A stretch of DNA of 45,153 bases from Nitrosomonas halophila (lineage in GTDB: Bacteria > Pseudomonadota > Gammaproteobacteria > Burkholderiales > Nitrosomonadaceae): contig NZ_FNOY01000021.1 of NCBI RefSeq assembly GCF_900107165.1, positions 1-45,153 on the forward strand. Reading direction: 5' to 3'. The translations under genes were made by a program, and so were the position numbers. The first letter of the stretch is position 1. Every line of letters begins with the position of its first letter. A model generated the notes under the pieces. The model saw only the letters and a list, made by a program, of their open reading frames with translations, ran no database searches and was not told the origin of the DNA. Below are positions 1-11,972 of the stretch, piece after piece.

Positions 1-50
1 CCCCTACTTTTAGCATCATGGTACGTCCAAAATTTTAAAAGATAAATCTT

Positions 51-73
51 ACCGCCTTAAAGGCGGTGGTTTT
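51..73 (+). terminator. Hairpin with T-rich tail at the left edge
   Basis: A 7-bp perfect stem (accgcct at 51-57, aggcggt at 61-67) closes a 3-nt loop and is followed by ggtttt. This fits an intrinsic terminator for a gene lying left of the window. Hairpins of this type also form the right ends of IS200/IS605-family elements, so the truncated end of such an element is the alternative. No transposase or TnpB sequence is in view to decide. Confidence 0.4.
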
Positions 74-377
74 AACCTTACTTCGGACTAATAAAATAAC
101 ATGCAGCGATATCCCGGCGCCTGCAATGCACCCTGCAGGTAGTATTGCGGCAGCAGCCATGGCGCTGACGAGAGCTCGTCCCGGGCTTCATACATCCTGC
201 TGTAAATTGTATAGAGGCATATCGTATTTTCATCAAACACATGCACAAATCGAGTTTCATATTTAAAGTGAATCGGCTGCAAGCCAATCCGCATGGATTT
301 TTGGGGCACAGGCTGCGCTGCATGCCAGTAGAGTGCGGGCGCCTCGTGTCATGACAGACTCTGTCGAGGTTGCGGGG
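74..377. other. Intergenic region upstream of the RND adaptor gene
   Basis: About 300 bp between the left-edge hairpin and the efflux adaptor. Short open frames occur on both strands but none has a convincing ribosome binding site or recognisable product. I see no clear promoter or regulator site, although a metal-responsive promoter for the efflux genes would be expected here. Confidence 0.4.
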
Positions 378-5131
<4,754 letters not shown>

Positions 5132-5322
5132 GTGTGTTTTTCAGGAACAGTTTGGCGTGTCGACCCTGTGGAATAGCAGGGGTATTCAGCCTGAATTCGC
5201 TGTTCGCCATGGATAAGGCTGCGCGTACAATAGCGACTTGTTACCTCTGCCTGGATCCGTCAGGCACACCGGCCACGAAGAATGTCGAGACTTTTTACAC
5301 TTTTTGTGGCGGATGGTCTGGC

Positions 5323-5344
5323 ATAAGGAAGGCTGGTTCCTTAT
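5323..5344. other. Perfect 8-bp inverted repeat upstream of a sigma-54-like promoter
   Basis: ataaggaa (5323-5330) and ttccttat (5337-5344) are exact inverted copies around a 6-nt spacer. The repeat lies 40 bp upstream of the -24 element at 5384. It could be an activator binding site or a weak terminator for the upstream pump gene: a T-run follows about 8 bp later but not immediately. Confidence 0.4.
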
Positions 5345-5383
5345 CTTCATGTTTTTACGGATATAAAACCTTTTTATTGGGAT

Positions 5384-5399
5384 TGGCATGGATCATGCT
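5384..5399 (+). promoter_or_regulatory. Sigma-54-type -24/-12 promoter
   Basis: tggcatggatcatgct matches the consensus TGGCAC-N5-TTGCW at all but two positions and keeps the invariant GG-N10-GC spacing. It points toward the cassette starting at 5503, giving a leader of roughly 90 nt. Sigma-54 promoters require an enhancer-binding activator; none is encoded in the window. A sigma-70-like -10 box at 5451-5456 is the alternative start signal. Confidence 0.5.
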
Positions 5400-5502
5400 T
5401 GCCTATTAAGCAGGTGCTATGAAAACTATTTCGCTTTTGTAGCAGGTTGTTATACTAATGAACTTCCATTTTCCCCGAAGTTTTGCGCGAGAGGTGACAG
5501 AC

Positions 5503-5901
5503 ATGTCAGACAAGAAAATGCAGGAACCATCAGATCAGAGTTTGGCCAATGACCAGATCCACAACACCCCCCAGCCGATTCGAAGAAAATTACTGAAAGG
5601 CACGGTCGCGGTTCCAGTTATCATGACGCTGCATAGTGGTGCGGCGCTGGCACGGACGAGTAATCTTGTTGGGGCAGCAGTGGATAGCGAAACTGCGAAA
5701 ATTGGTGATCAATATATCTGTGCGCATAATGCTGATCTGGATCCGTCAGGTAAATATGATTTAGGCGATTCTCCTCAATTAGAGCTTGTAGAGAATGTTG
5801 AGGAATGCCTTGGAACCCTGGATGAGCCGAGGAGCGGAATACTGATCTCCGTTAGCGCTTATAATTCACTCCAAGGCAGAGGGTTTTCTACTGATCTCTA
5901 A
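5503..5901 (+). CDS. Small secreted-type protein with twin-arginine-like leader; candidate cassette substrate
   Basis: A 132-aa protein of unknown function. The ATG at 5503 is chosen because GAGG (5491-5494) sits 8 nt upstream; an earlier in-frame ATG at 5458 has no such site. Residues 1-26 are polar. Then come RRKLLKG (27-33), a hydrophobic stretch (34-50) and ALA before residue 51, which together look like a Tat signal with a cleavage site. The mature part is acidic, has two cysteines (73 and 102) and ends GRGFSTDL. The gene is the first of a + strand group with a PqqD-like protein, a kinase and a nucleotidyltransferase, so it may be their substrate. That role is inferred from position only. 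A PEP-CTERM or other sorting tail is not visible. Confidence 0.6.
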   Translation: MSDKKMQEPSDQSLANDQIHNTPQPIRRKLLKGTVAVPVIMTLHSGAALARTSNLVGAAVDSETAKIGDQYICAHNADLDPSGKYDLGDSPQLELVENVEECLGTLDEPRSGILISVSAYNSLQGRGFSTDL

Positions 5902-6081
5902 TCAGTATGCTTGTGAACAAAAAATATTCGTAGCTTGAGACTTAAGTCGGATAAAGCAACCTGAGTTGAATTAAAGCATATGGAGTTTAAGTAAATGCAC
6001 TCTTCTTGATTCCTGGTTGTACTGACTTTGCTGCAAAGAATATAGAAGGTCTAATGAATCCGGAATGGGAGTTCTGGCACT

Positions 6082-6372
6082 ATGAATCACTGGTATTCGG
6101 TCCTTTTTTCCTCATTGCGAATAGAAAATTGGGATCAGGAGTATACCGTTTTCCAGCCAGCCTCTGGAAAAACGCATTTTCTGAATGCAATGGGCTTACA
6201 AATCCTGGTCTTGCTTGACCAGGCGCCGCTAACACTTGATACCATTTGCATGAAACTGGCTGAATCTTTTTCCATGCAGGCCAATACACATTTCCGGCAA
6301 CAAATTGCTGTCACCTTGCAGCGTTATGAGGCGTTGGGACTGATCGCCCGTACTTGGAAAACGCCTTTGTGA
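6082..6372 (+). CDS. PqqD-like protein (HPr-rel-A type, RiPP-recognition-like fold)
   Basis: A 96-aa protein resembling PqqD and the PqqD-like members of cassettes with HprK-related kinases. The pattern is an early Trp-rich strand region, then FQPASGKTHFLNAMG, then helices ending in RYEALGLIA, as in the winged-helix RiPP recognition element of PqqD. PqqD proteins bind precursor peptides and present them to modifying enzymes; that this one does so is inference. GGGAG lies 10 nt upstream of the ATG. It begins 180 bp after the small secreted-type protein and overlaps the kinase gene at GTGA. Another open frame crosses this stretch (6006-6218) but has no family resemblance. Confidence 0.75.
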   Translation: MNHWYSVLFSSLRIENWDQEYTVFQPASGKTHFLNAMGLQILVLLDQAPLTLDTICMKLAESFSMQANTHFRQQIAVTLQRYEALGLIARTWKTPL

Positions 6373-7274
6373 GGATCGGTGAACTTTCCTTCGGACAATT
6401 CCGGGCCAGATTGGCTGGCGAGGGATTGCGGGTAGGAATCGGCCCATTCAATATCCGTATTCAGACCCAACTCAAGTCACTGGCCAAGAACCTTCATGCC
6501 TTGTATGCATGGTATCCGCTGGCGGACGGTGAGTTGGCCGAGTTTCATGCCCAGGTGGTGCCCAAACATTCCCTGCGGCGTCCGCTCACACCTTTGATTC
6601 GATTCCTGGTTGACAATCAGGCGCCGTTTCCTCCCGCGCCGGCCGCGCACGCATTGCCGACCCTGGAATGGGGAATCAATCTGGCCATCGCCCTGCGTAT
6701 CAATCATCTGCTGCTGTTTCACTCCGCGGCAGTGGAACGCAACGGCCATGTCCTGCTCCTGCCAGCCTGGCCCGGAAGTGGCAAGACGACGTTATGCGCG
6801 GCGTTGATGCATCGTGGTTACCGCCTGTTTTCCGATGAATTTGGGTTGATGGCGCCGCAATCCGCGCAATTCATGCCGATTCCCCGGCTGATGCCGCTCA
6901 AAAATCAGGCCATCGATGCCATTCGCAAATTTCTGCCGGAAGCGGTATTGGGGCCGGAAATTCACGGCACACAAAAAGGCACAGTCGCGCATGTGCGCCC
7001 GCCTGAAGAAAGTATTGCACGCATGCATGAGCCCGCGCGTGCGCGCTGGATCGTGTTTCCGAAATGGGTGCCCAATGCCGCGCTGCAGCTGGAATCGCTG
7101 CCTCGTTCCGAAGCATTTCTGCTGCTGGCGAGCAATGCCTTCAATTACGAGATGCTGGGGGAAAGCGCGTTCGATGCCGTTGCCCACTTGGTGCGTAACT
7201 GTGAGTGCCGCCGGCTGGTGTATTCCGATTTCGACAGTGCCCTGGCAGCACTCGACCGGCTGACCGATGACTGA
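6369..7274 (+). CDS. HprK-related kinase A
   Basis: A 301-aa P-loop protein related to the kinase domain of HPr kinase/phosphorylase, but outside the sugar-regulation context: no HPr gene is nearby. Residues about 133-142 form the Walker A motif PGSGKTT. It is followed by RGYRLFSDEFGLM, corresponding to the segment in HprK that carries the catalytic aspartates; here the second acidic residue is Glu. The GTG at 6369 overlaps the PqqD stop as GTGA and gives the expected N-terminus MRIGELSFGQFRARL; a TTG at 6354 is possible but less likely. The gene overlaps the nucleotidyltransferase by 8 bp, indicating translational coupling. HprK-like kinases phosphorylate a C-terminal Ser in paeninodin-type lasso peptides; the target here is unknown. 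Confidence 0.85.
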   Translation: MRIGELSFGQFRARLAGEGLRVGIGPFNIRIQTQLKSLAKNLHALYAWYPLADGELAEFHAQVVPKHSLRRPLTPLIRFLVDNQAPFPPAPAAHALPTLEWGINLAIALRINHLLLFHSAAVERNGHVLLLPAWPGSGKTTLCAALMHRGYRLFSDEFGLMAPQSAQFMPIPRLMPLKNQAIDAIRKFLPEAVLGPEIHGTQKGTVAHVRPPEESIARMHEPARARWIVFPKWVPNAALQLESLPRSEAFLLLASNAFNYEMLGESAFDAVAHLVRNCECRRLVYSDFDSALAALDRLTDD

Positions 7275-8385
7275 GTATTTCTCCGCTCACCATCAACTGC
7301 TGCTGGCAGCCCTGCGTGATCCTCGGGCGCTCGCCGCTTATAGTATCGAGGAATGGGAGCTGCTGCTGCGGCTGGCCCGGCGTGTGAAGCTGCTCGGCTA
7401 CCTGGCAGTCAGACTTGACGAACACAATTTGCTGGAGGTGATTCCGGCGCGTGCAGCCAATCTGATACGCTCCGCTTTGATCCGGGCCCGGAAATTCCAG
7501 CAACTGGCGCGCTGGGAGTTGAATCGTGTCCAGTTGGCGCTGCAGGATGATGCGTCTTCCCTCATCGTGCTCAAGGGCATGGCCTACCTGCTGGCGGATT
7601 TGCCGATCGCCCGTGGCAGGCTGTTCGCAGATGTGGATCTGTTGGCACCCAAGGACAGTCTGCCTGGAATCGAAGCCACCTTGCTACAGAAAGGCTGGCG
7701 ACATCATCAAAATCTGACGGCCTATGACGAGCGTTATTATCGTGAGTGGAGCCATGAGCTGCCCGCCTTTGTGCACCGGGAGCGGGAAACCGAGGTGGAT
7801 ATCCACCATACGCTGGTTTCGCCTCTGGGCAAGCTTAAACTGAATGCTGCCGATTTCAGGCAGAAGGCCGTTCCGGTGGAAGGCGGGTGGTATGTGCTAT
7901 GCCCGGAAGATATGACCTTGCATTGTGCGCTCAATCTATTCCAGAACAACGAGTTGCTGGATGATCTGCGGCATTTGCTGGATTTTCACGAAATGTTACA
8001 GTTTTTTGGCAACGGACAGCCGCTGTTCTGGCAAAGGCTGGTGGACCGCGCCAACCAACTCGGTCTGGGGCGGCCGCTGTTTTATGGCCTTTATTTCAGC
8101 CGCTTGCTTTTTCAAGCCACGCTGCCGGCGGGACTGGAAGAAAAGTTGCATCAGCGTCCGGGCAGACTGGCGCGCCGAGTGATGCGTGCTTGTGTGCCGC
8201 TGGCTTTGCTGCCTCTGGATCCGGACAAGCCTTCAAGGCGTGCTGGCCTTGCCCGCTTGTGGCTTTATTGGCGCAGCCATTGGCTGCGCATGCCGCTCTC
8301 TGTGCTGTTGCCGCATCTTGCCTACAAATTTTATTTGTCGATTTTCCCGGGCAAGCCTGTAGAGAGCCGACAGGCAAACCAGTGA
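7267..8385 (+). CDS. Nucleotidyltransferase family protein (NTP_transf_5-like)
   Basis: A 372-aa protein resembling the uncharacterised nucleotidyltransferase family that accompanies HprK-related kinases. Key features are LKGMAYL near residues 101-107 and RLFADVDLL near 117-125, which would supply the paired aspartates for metal and NTP binding. A third acidic strand, VDIHHTL, lies near residue 180. The C-terminal half is mostly helical, with arginine-rich and hydrophobic segments that may touch the membrane. The ATG overlaps the kinase gene by 8 bp. It is the last gene of the cassette: the converging mgtE ends 54 bp downstream. Substrate and transferred nucleotide are unknown. Confidence 0.8.
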   Translation: MTEYFSAHHQLLLAALRDPRALAAYSIEEWELLLRLARRVKLLGYLAVRLDEHNLLEVIPARAANLIRSALIRARKFQQLARWELNRVQLALQDDASSLIVLKGMAYLLADLPIARGRLFADVDLLAPKDSLPGIEATLLQKGWRHHQNLTAYDERYYREWSHELPAFVHRERETEVDIHHTLVSPLGKLKLNAADFRQKAVPVEGGWYVLCPEDMTLHCALNLFQNNELLDDLRHLLDFHEMLQFFGNGQPLFWQRLVDRANQLGLGRPLFYGLYFSRLLFQATLPAGLEEKLHQRPGRLARRVMRACVPLALLPLDPDKPSRRAGLARLWLYWRSHWLRMPLSVLLPHLAYKFYLSIFPGKPVESRQANQ

Positions 8386-8439
8386 ATGCCAACATGTCCG
8401 AGCGCAGAGCGTATGCCCAAGTTATTCATTAACGAGCCC

Positions 8440-9876
8440 TTACAGCAGAAACAATGTTGCCAGTCCCAGGAAGATGAAGAAACCGCCGCTGTCCGTTACC
8501 GCGGTAATCATGACGCTCGAACCGAGAGCGGGATCGCGCCCGAGCTGCTTGCGTACCAATGGGATGAGCACGCCAACCAGCGCCGCCAGCAGGAGGTTCA
8601 GCAGCATGGCCAGCGCCAGAACCAGGCCCAGCTGTGCATTCTGGTAAATGATATAGGCAATAAACCCAATGACGCTTCCCCAAACGATGCCATTGACGAT
8701 GCTGACACCGATTTCCTTGGTGATTAATTTGAAGGTGCTGTCCTGATTGACTTGGCCCAGCGCAATGGCGCGCACGATCATGGTGATCGTTTGATTGCCC
8801 GAATTGCCACCAACCCCGGCGACGATGGGCATTAATGCGGCCAAAGCCACCAGTTTTTCTATCGAATCCTCAAACAGACCGATCACACGCGACGCGATGA
8901 ATGCTGTCACCAGGTTAATGGCAAGCCATGCCCAGCGGTTCTGGACGCTTTTCCAGATCGGGGCGAACAGGTCTTCTTCTTCACTCAGGCCGGCTTGGTT
9001 CCGGGCTTCATAATCAGCGCGTTCACGCATAAAATCAATGACTGCGTTGACCGTGACCCGGCCCAGGAGCTTGCCATCGGGCGTGACCACCGAAGCCGAT
9101 ACCAGATCATAGCGTTCAAAGGCCTGTGTGGCTTGTTCGGCTTTGTCATCGGGGTGAAACTTGACCATTTCCCGTTTCATGACCTCAACCACGGCCGTCT
9201 CCGGATCACTGACCAATAACTGGTTTAGCAGCAAAACGCCCTTCAGGTGTTCGTCGCGATCCACCACGAACAATTGATCGGTGTGATCGGGGAGCTCGCC
9301 CAGCCGGCGCAGATAGCGCAACACGACCTCTATGCGCACATCCTCGCGCACGGTGATGACATCGAAATCCATCAATGCGCCGACTGCATCCTCGGGATAG
9401 GACATGGCGGCCCGCAAATGCTCGCGCTCCTCCATGGGCAGCGAGCGGAACACGTCCTCCATGACATAGCTGGGCAGATCCGGTGCGAGATCGGCAATTT
9501 CGTCGGCATCGAGCTGTTCCGCCGCAGCAACCAGTTCCTTGCTATTCATGTCCTCGATCAGTGTTTGGCGGACCGCGTCGGAGACTTCGAGCAAGACTTC
9601 CCCGTCATGCTCTGCCTTGACCAGTCCCCAAATAATCAAGCGATCATCGAGTGGGAGCGCTTCCAGAATATACGCAATATCGGCAGGGTGCAGCTTGTCA
9701 AGCATGTTCTGCAAACTGGCGAGATTCTGTTTTTGTATGACGGATTCAACCAAATCCGGGCGAGGCGTATCTTGCAGGCGCACTAATCCGTCTACCAGCT
9801 TGTATTTGTGCAGCAAGTAAATGACTTTTTGCAGTTTGTCTTCCAGGTTTTCGTTTTCGTAATTTTCTGCTGTCAT
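8440..9876 (-). CDS. mgtE: Magnesium transporter MgtE
   Basis: A 478-aa Mg2+ channel/transporter of the inner membrane. The cytosolic MgtE N domain spans about residues 30-130 and contains LHPADIAYILEALP. A CBS pair spans about 135-260. The membrane domain (about 290-478) has the conserved GVGGNSGNQTITMIVRA segment followed by four hydrophobic helices. The start at 9876 gives MTAENYENENLEDKL, typical of the family. It stands alone on the minus strand, converging with the nucleotidyltransferase gene. I see no M-box-like riboswitch in its upstream region. Confidence 0.95.
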   Translation of the reverse strand: MTAENYENENLEDKLQKVIYLLHKYKLVDGLVRLQDTPRPDLVESVIQKQNLASLQNMLDKLHPADIAYILEALPLDDRLIIWGLVKAEHDGEVLLEVSDAVRQTLIEDMNSKELVAAAEQLDADEIADLAPDLPSYVMEDVFRSLPMEEREHLRAAMSYPEDAVGALMDFDVITVREDVRIEVVLRYLRRLGELPDHTDQLFVVDRDEHLKGVLLLNQLLVSDPETAVVEVMKREMVKFHPDDKAEQATQAFERYDLVSASVVTPDGKLLGRVTVNAVIDFMRERADYEARNQAGLSEEEDLFAPIWKSVQNRWAWLAINLVTAFIASRVIGLFEDSIEKLVALAALMPIVAGVGGNSGNQTITMIVRAIALGQVNQDSTFKLITKEIGVSIVNGIVWGSVIGFIAYIIYQNAQLGLVLALAMLLNLLLAALVGVLIPLVRKQLGRDPALGSSVMITAVTDSGGFFIFLGLATLFLL

Positions 9877-10341
9877 GACAGAAACCAGTAGTCGTCGAGA
9901 TTAGGGGCCAGTGGAGAAAGCATGCGCTGTGATGCTTGTACCGGGCGCGTCGGTATAGATGCTGCTGCGTGTGCCGGATGGCGAGATTTACATCCAGGGA
10001 ATTTGTGCCCTGGCATCCATGCGGCAGATCTTGTTGTTGTGCTCTTGTCGCATGATCCAGCGCGCTTCACTATTATTGCTTGTCAGGCTAGGAGGCTGTC
10101 CGAGAATAGACTGATCTACCGCGGACGAACCTGCCATGCCAGGCTGGATTTTTCGATCCTTTTCGTTGAATAGAACCACTATTCACCTCAAATGATCGAA
10201 AAATCCCGCTCAGTCAGCTTCGCCCTGCTACGATCGCTATTCTCGGATAGCCTCCTGGAAGCTGATGCCATATGGCAGCTAGCCAAGAGCGTACAGAACA
10301 CCAGCAACAGAGAATCTGGTGGTTTACGCGAAAATATTCTA
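9877..10341. other. Intergenic region carrying a MITE-like element
   Basis: This 465-bp stretch between two minus-strand genes has no convincing gene. It contains the near-palindromic element at 10091-10255 described separately, and a short hairpin (ccaggg at 9994-9999, ccctgg at 10008-10013) in the presumed leader of mgtE. Confidence 0.5.
10091..10255. mobile_element. MITE-like near-palindromic element, 165 bp
   Basis: The ends are 19-bp inverted repeats with one mismatch (10091-10109 and 10237-10255). Inside lie a perfect 13-bp inverted pair (10146-10158 and 10194-10206) and a central 6-bp pair (10168-10173 and 10179-10184), all sharing nearly the same centre. Such nested symmetry with ggaggctgtccgag-type ends is typical of a miniature inverted-repeat transposable element derived from a DDE insertion sequence. 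Flanks ctag and ctgg could be an eroded 4-bp target duplication. It has no coding capacity for a transposase. A folded regulatory RNA is the alternative. Confidence 0.6.
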
Positions 10342-11076
10342 TCACGGAACCTTGGCAGCAGGCATGCGCGCCAGAATGATGCGCGTTTTGCCGAGTAGTT
10401 TCGGCGCGTTGCGGTGGGCATCGTAGTAACGTGGGTTGGGTATCATTGACGCGAGCCAGGCTGCCTGTCTGGTGGTAAGAGATGCGGCCGGAATTCCGAA
10501 GTAGTGCTGCGCAGCGGCACCGGCTCCGAATACGCCTTCTCCCCATTCAATAACATTCAGGTAGATTTCCAGGATCCTCTGTTTTGAAAGCAATTTCTCC
10601 AGCATGAGGGTGATGATCGCTTCCTGGAGTTTGCGCCATAGCGTTTTTTTATCCGATAGAAACAGATTTTTGGCTAGCTGCTGACTGATGGTCGAGCCAC
10701 CGGCCGCCCATTTGCGTTGTTTGAGGTTTTTTTTCCAGGCAGTTTGGATGGCATCGAAATCAAATCCCTGGTGTTGCAGAAACCGGCCGTCTTCGGATGC
10801 GATCACCGCGCGTTTGAGATGATCCGAAATCTGTGCGTAGGTCACCCACTGATGACGCAACCCGGCATCAGGATTCTGTTGACGCAGAACAGCCAGCCGA
10901 TTCTCCATGAAAGCGCTAGAAACGGGATTATGGGTACGCCAGTAAACAATATGCAGCAGGAACCAGACTTGGTAGAGCAGAATGCCCGCCAGCAGAAATA
11001 GCACTAATCGCAGCAGCCATCGGCTGAGCCAGCCTGAACGGTGCGCGGACGGGCGGGGGACCTTTGCAGCACTCAC
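10342..11076 (-). CDS. mtgA: Monofunctional peptidoglycan glycosyltransferase MtgA
   Basis: Family 51 glycosyltransferase that polymerises lipid II into glycan strands at the periplasmic face of the inner membrane. It has one N-terminal membrane segment (about residues 20-45). The catalytic motif EDGRFLQHQGFD starts at residue 95 and is followed by GGSTISQQLAKNLFL, RKLQEAIITLMLEK and ILEIYLN, all diagnostic. The frame is open further upstream to 11145. I choose the GTG at 11076, which overlaps the aroE stop as GTGA and gives 244 aa, the usual length. It is the last gene of a four-gene run with rnb, tonB-like and aroE. Confidence 0.93.
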   Translation of the reverse strand: MSAAKVPRPSAHRSGWLSRWLLRLVLFLLAGILLYQVWFLLHIVYWRTHNPVSSAFMENRLAVLRQQNPDAGLRHQWVTYAQISDHLKRAVIASEDGRFLQHQGFDFDAIQTAWKKNLKQRKWAAGGSTISQQLAKNLFLSDKKTLWRKLQEAIITLMLEKLLSKQRILEIYLNVIEWGEGVFGAGAAAQHYFGIPAASLTTRQAAWLASMIPNPRYYDAHRNAPKLLGKTRIILARMPAAKVP

Positions 11077-11906
11077 GAGGCATGGTGCAACTTGTCCCGG
11101 AGCTGCTTGATAACTGTTTGCGTTTTTGGACGGATGCCGCGCCACAGGAAAAAGGACTCGGCTGCCTGTTCGACCAGCATACCTGTTCCATCTGCCAAGT
11201 GCTGAGCCCCTTGGGCCTGGGCAAATATCAGAAACGGGGTGAGCTTGCTACTGTAAAGCATGTCGTAAGCGAGCGCAGTGGTTTTAAACAATCCCGCTGG
11301 CAGGGGGGGCAGCTTATCTTGCAGACTGGCTGAGGTGGCGTTGATCAGGATATCGAAATCCGTTCCGGCAAAATCCTGGTAATGGCCGGCCGCAATGCTG
11401 CTGTGACCAGCAAATTGCTGTTGTAGCGCGAGTGCCTTGGCGGGGGTGCGATTGGCAATTGCCAGTAACGCGGGGTGTTGCTGAAGTAGCGGCAAAATAG
11501 CGCCATGGGCGGCGCCGCCTGCACCCATCAGCAAGATACGCTTATCCGCGATCGGAATGCCAAGGTTGAATTCGATATCATGGACTAATCCGGCGCCATC
11601 GGTATTGTCGCCCAGAATCGTGCCGTTTGCCCCAAATTTGAAAGTGTTGACAGCTTGCGCGGCTTGGGCGCGATCGGTCAGTTGAGTGGCCAGTGCATAG
11701 GCCTCCAGCTTGAAAGGGACAGTGATGTTCATACCTTTTCCGCCTCGCTGCTGAAAGGTTTTGACTGTTTGAGCAAAGCTATCCAGCGCTGCCAGGATGG
11801 CTTCATAGCGCATGATCTGGCCGGTTTGACGTGCAAATTCATGCTGAATGAAGGGCGATTGGCTGTGTTTGATGGGGTTGCCGATGACGGCGTAAGTATC
11901 AGTCAT
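11073..11906 (-). CDS. aroE: Shikimate dehydrogenase
   Basis: NADP-dependent reduction of 3-dehydroshikimate to shikimate in aromatic amino acid synthesis, in the cytoplasm. The 277-aa protein has the substrate-binding motif GNPIKHSQSP near the N-terminus, NITVPFK with the catalytic Lys, DNTDG with the catalytic Asp, the dinucleotide-binding GAGGAAHG, and ANRTPAKA for NADP recognition. The ATG at 11906 has GAGG 8 nt upstream, so the longer frame to 11942 is not used. It lies 66 bp after the tonB-like gene and overlaps mtgA by 4 bp. Confidence 0.96.
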   Translation of the reverse strand: MTDTYAVIGNPIKHSQSPFIQHEFARQTGQIMRYEAILAALDSFAQTVKTFQQRGGKGMNITVPFKLEAYALATQLTDRAQAAQAVNTFKFGANGTILGDNTDGAGLVHDIEFNLGIPIADKRILLMGAGGAAHGAILPLLQQHPALLAIANRTPAKALALQQQFAGHSSIAAGHYQDFAGTDFDILINATSASLQDKLPPLPAGLFKTTALAYDMLYSSKLTPFLIFAQAQGAQHLADGTGMLVEQAAESFFLWRGIRPKTQTVIKQLRDKLHHAS

Positions 11907-11972
11907 TCTGATGGCCTCAGCTGGACATGTCGGAATATACAAAATGCATGGGGATCTGGCGGCTGGACCGGT

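Larger units (their letters stand above)
5132..5502. other. Regulatory intergenic region before the PqqD/kinase cassette
   Basis: This 370-bp region holds an 8-bp inverted repeat (5323-5344), a sigma-54-like element (5384-5399) and a sigma-70-like -10 box (tatact, 5451-5456) with only a weak -35. An open frame beginning with a GTG that overlaps the pump stop codon (5128-5409) has no recognisable product and runs through these signals, so I do not call it a gene. Confidence 0.5.

Noticed and set aside
5503-5901. PEP-CTERM sorting signal on the small secreted-type protein
   Set aside because: No Pro-Glu-Pro motif, hydrophobic helix and basic tail at the C-terminus; it ends GRGFSTDL.
5503-8385. 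Complete lasso-peptide biosynthetic cluster
   Set aside because: No transglutaminase-like protease or asparagine-synthetase-like cyclase in the window, and the candidate substrate is larger than a lasso precursor.
9877-10090. M-box or other magnesium riboswitch before mgtE
   Set aside because: Only a short 6-bp hairpin is seen; no M-box pattern.
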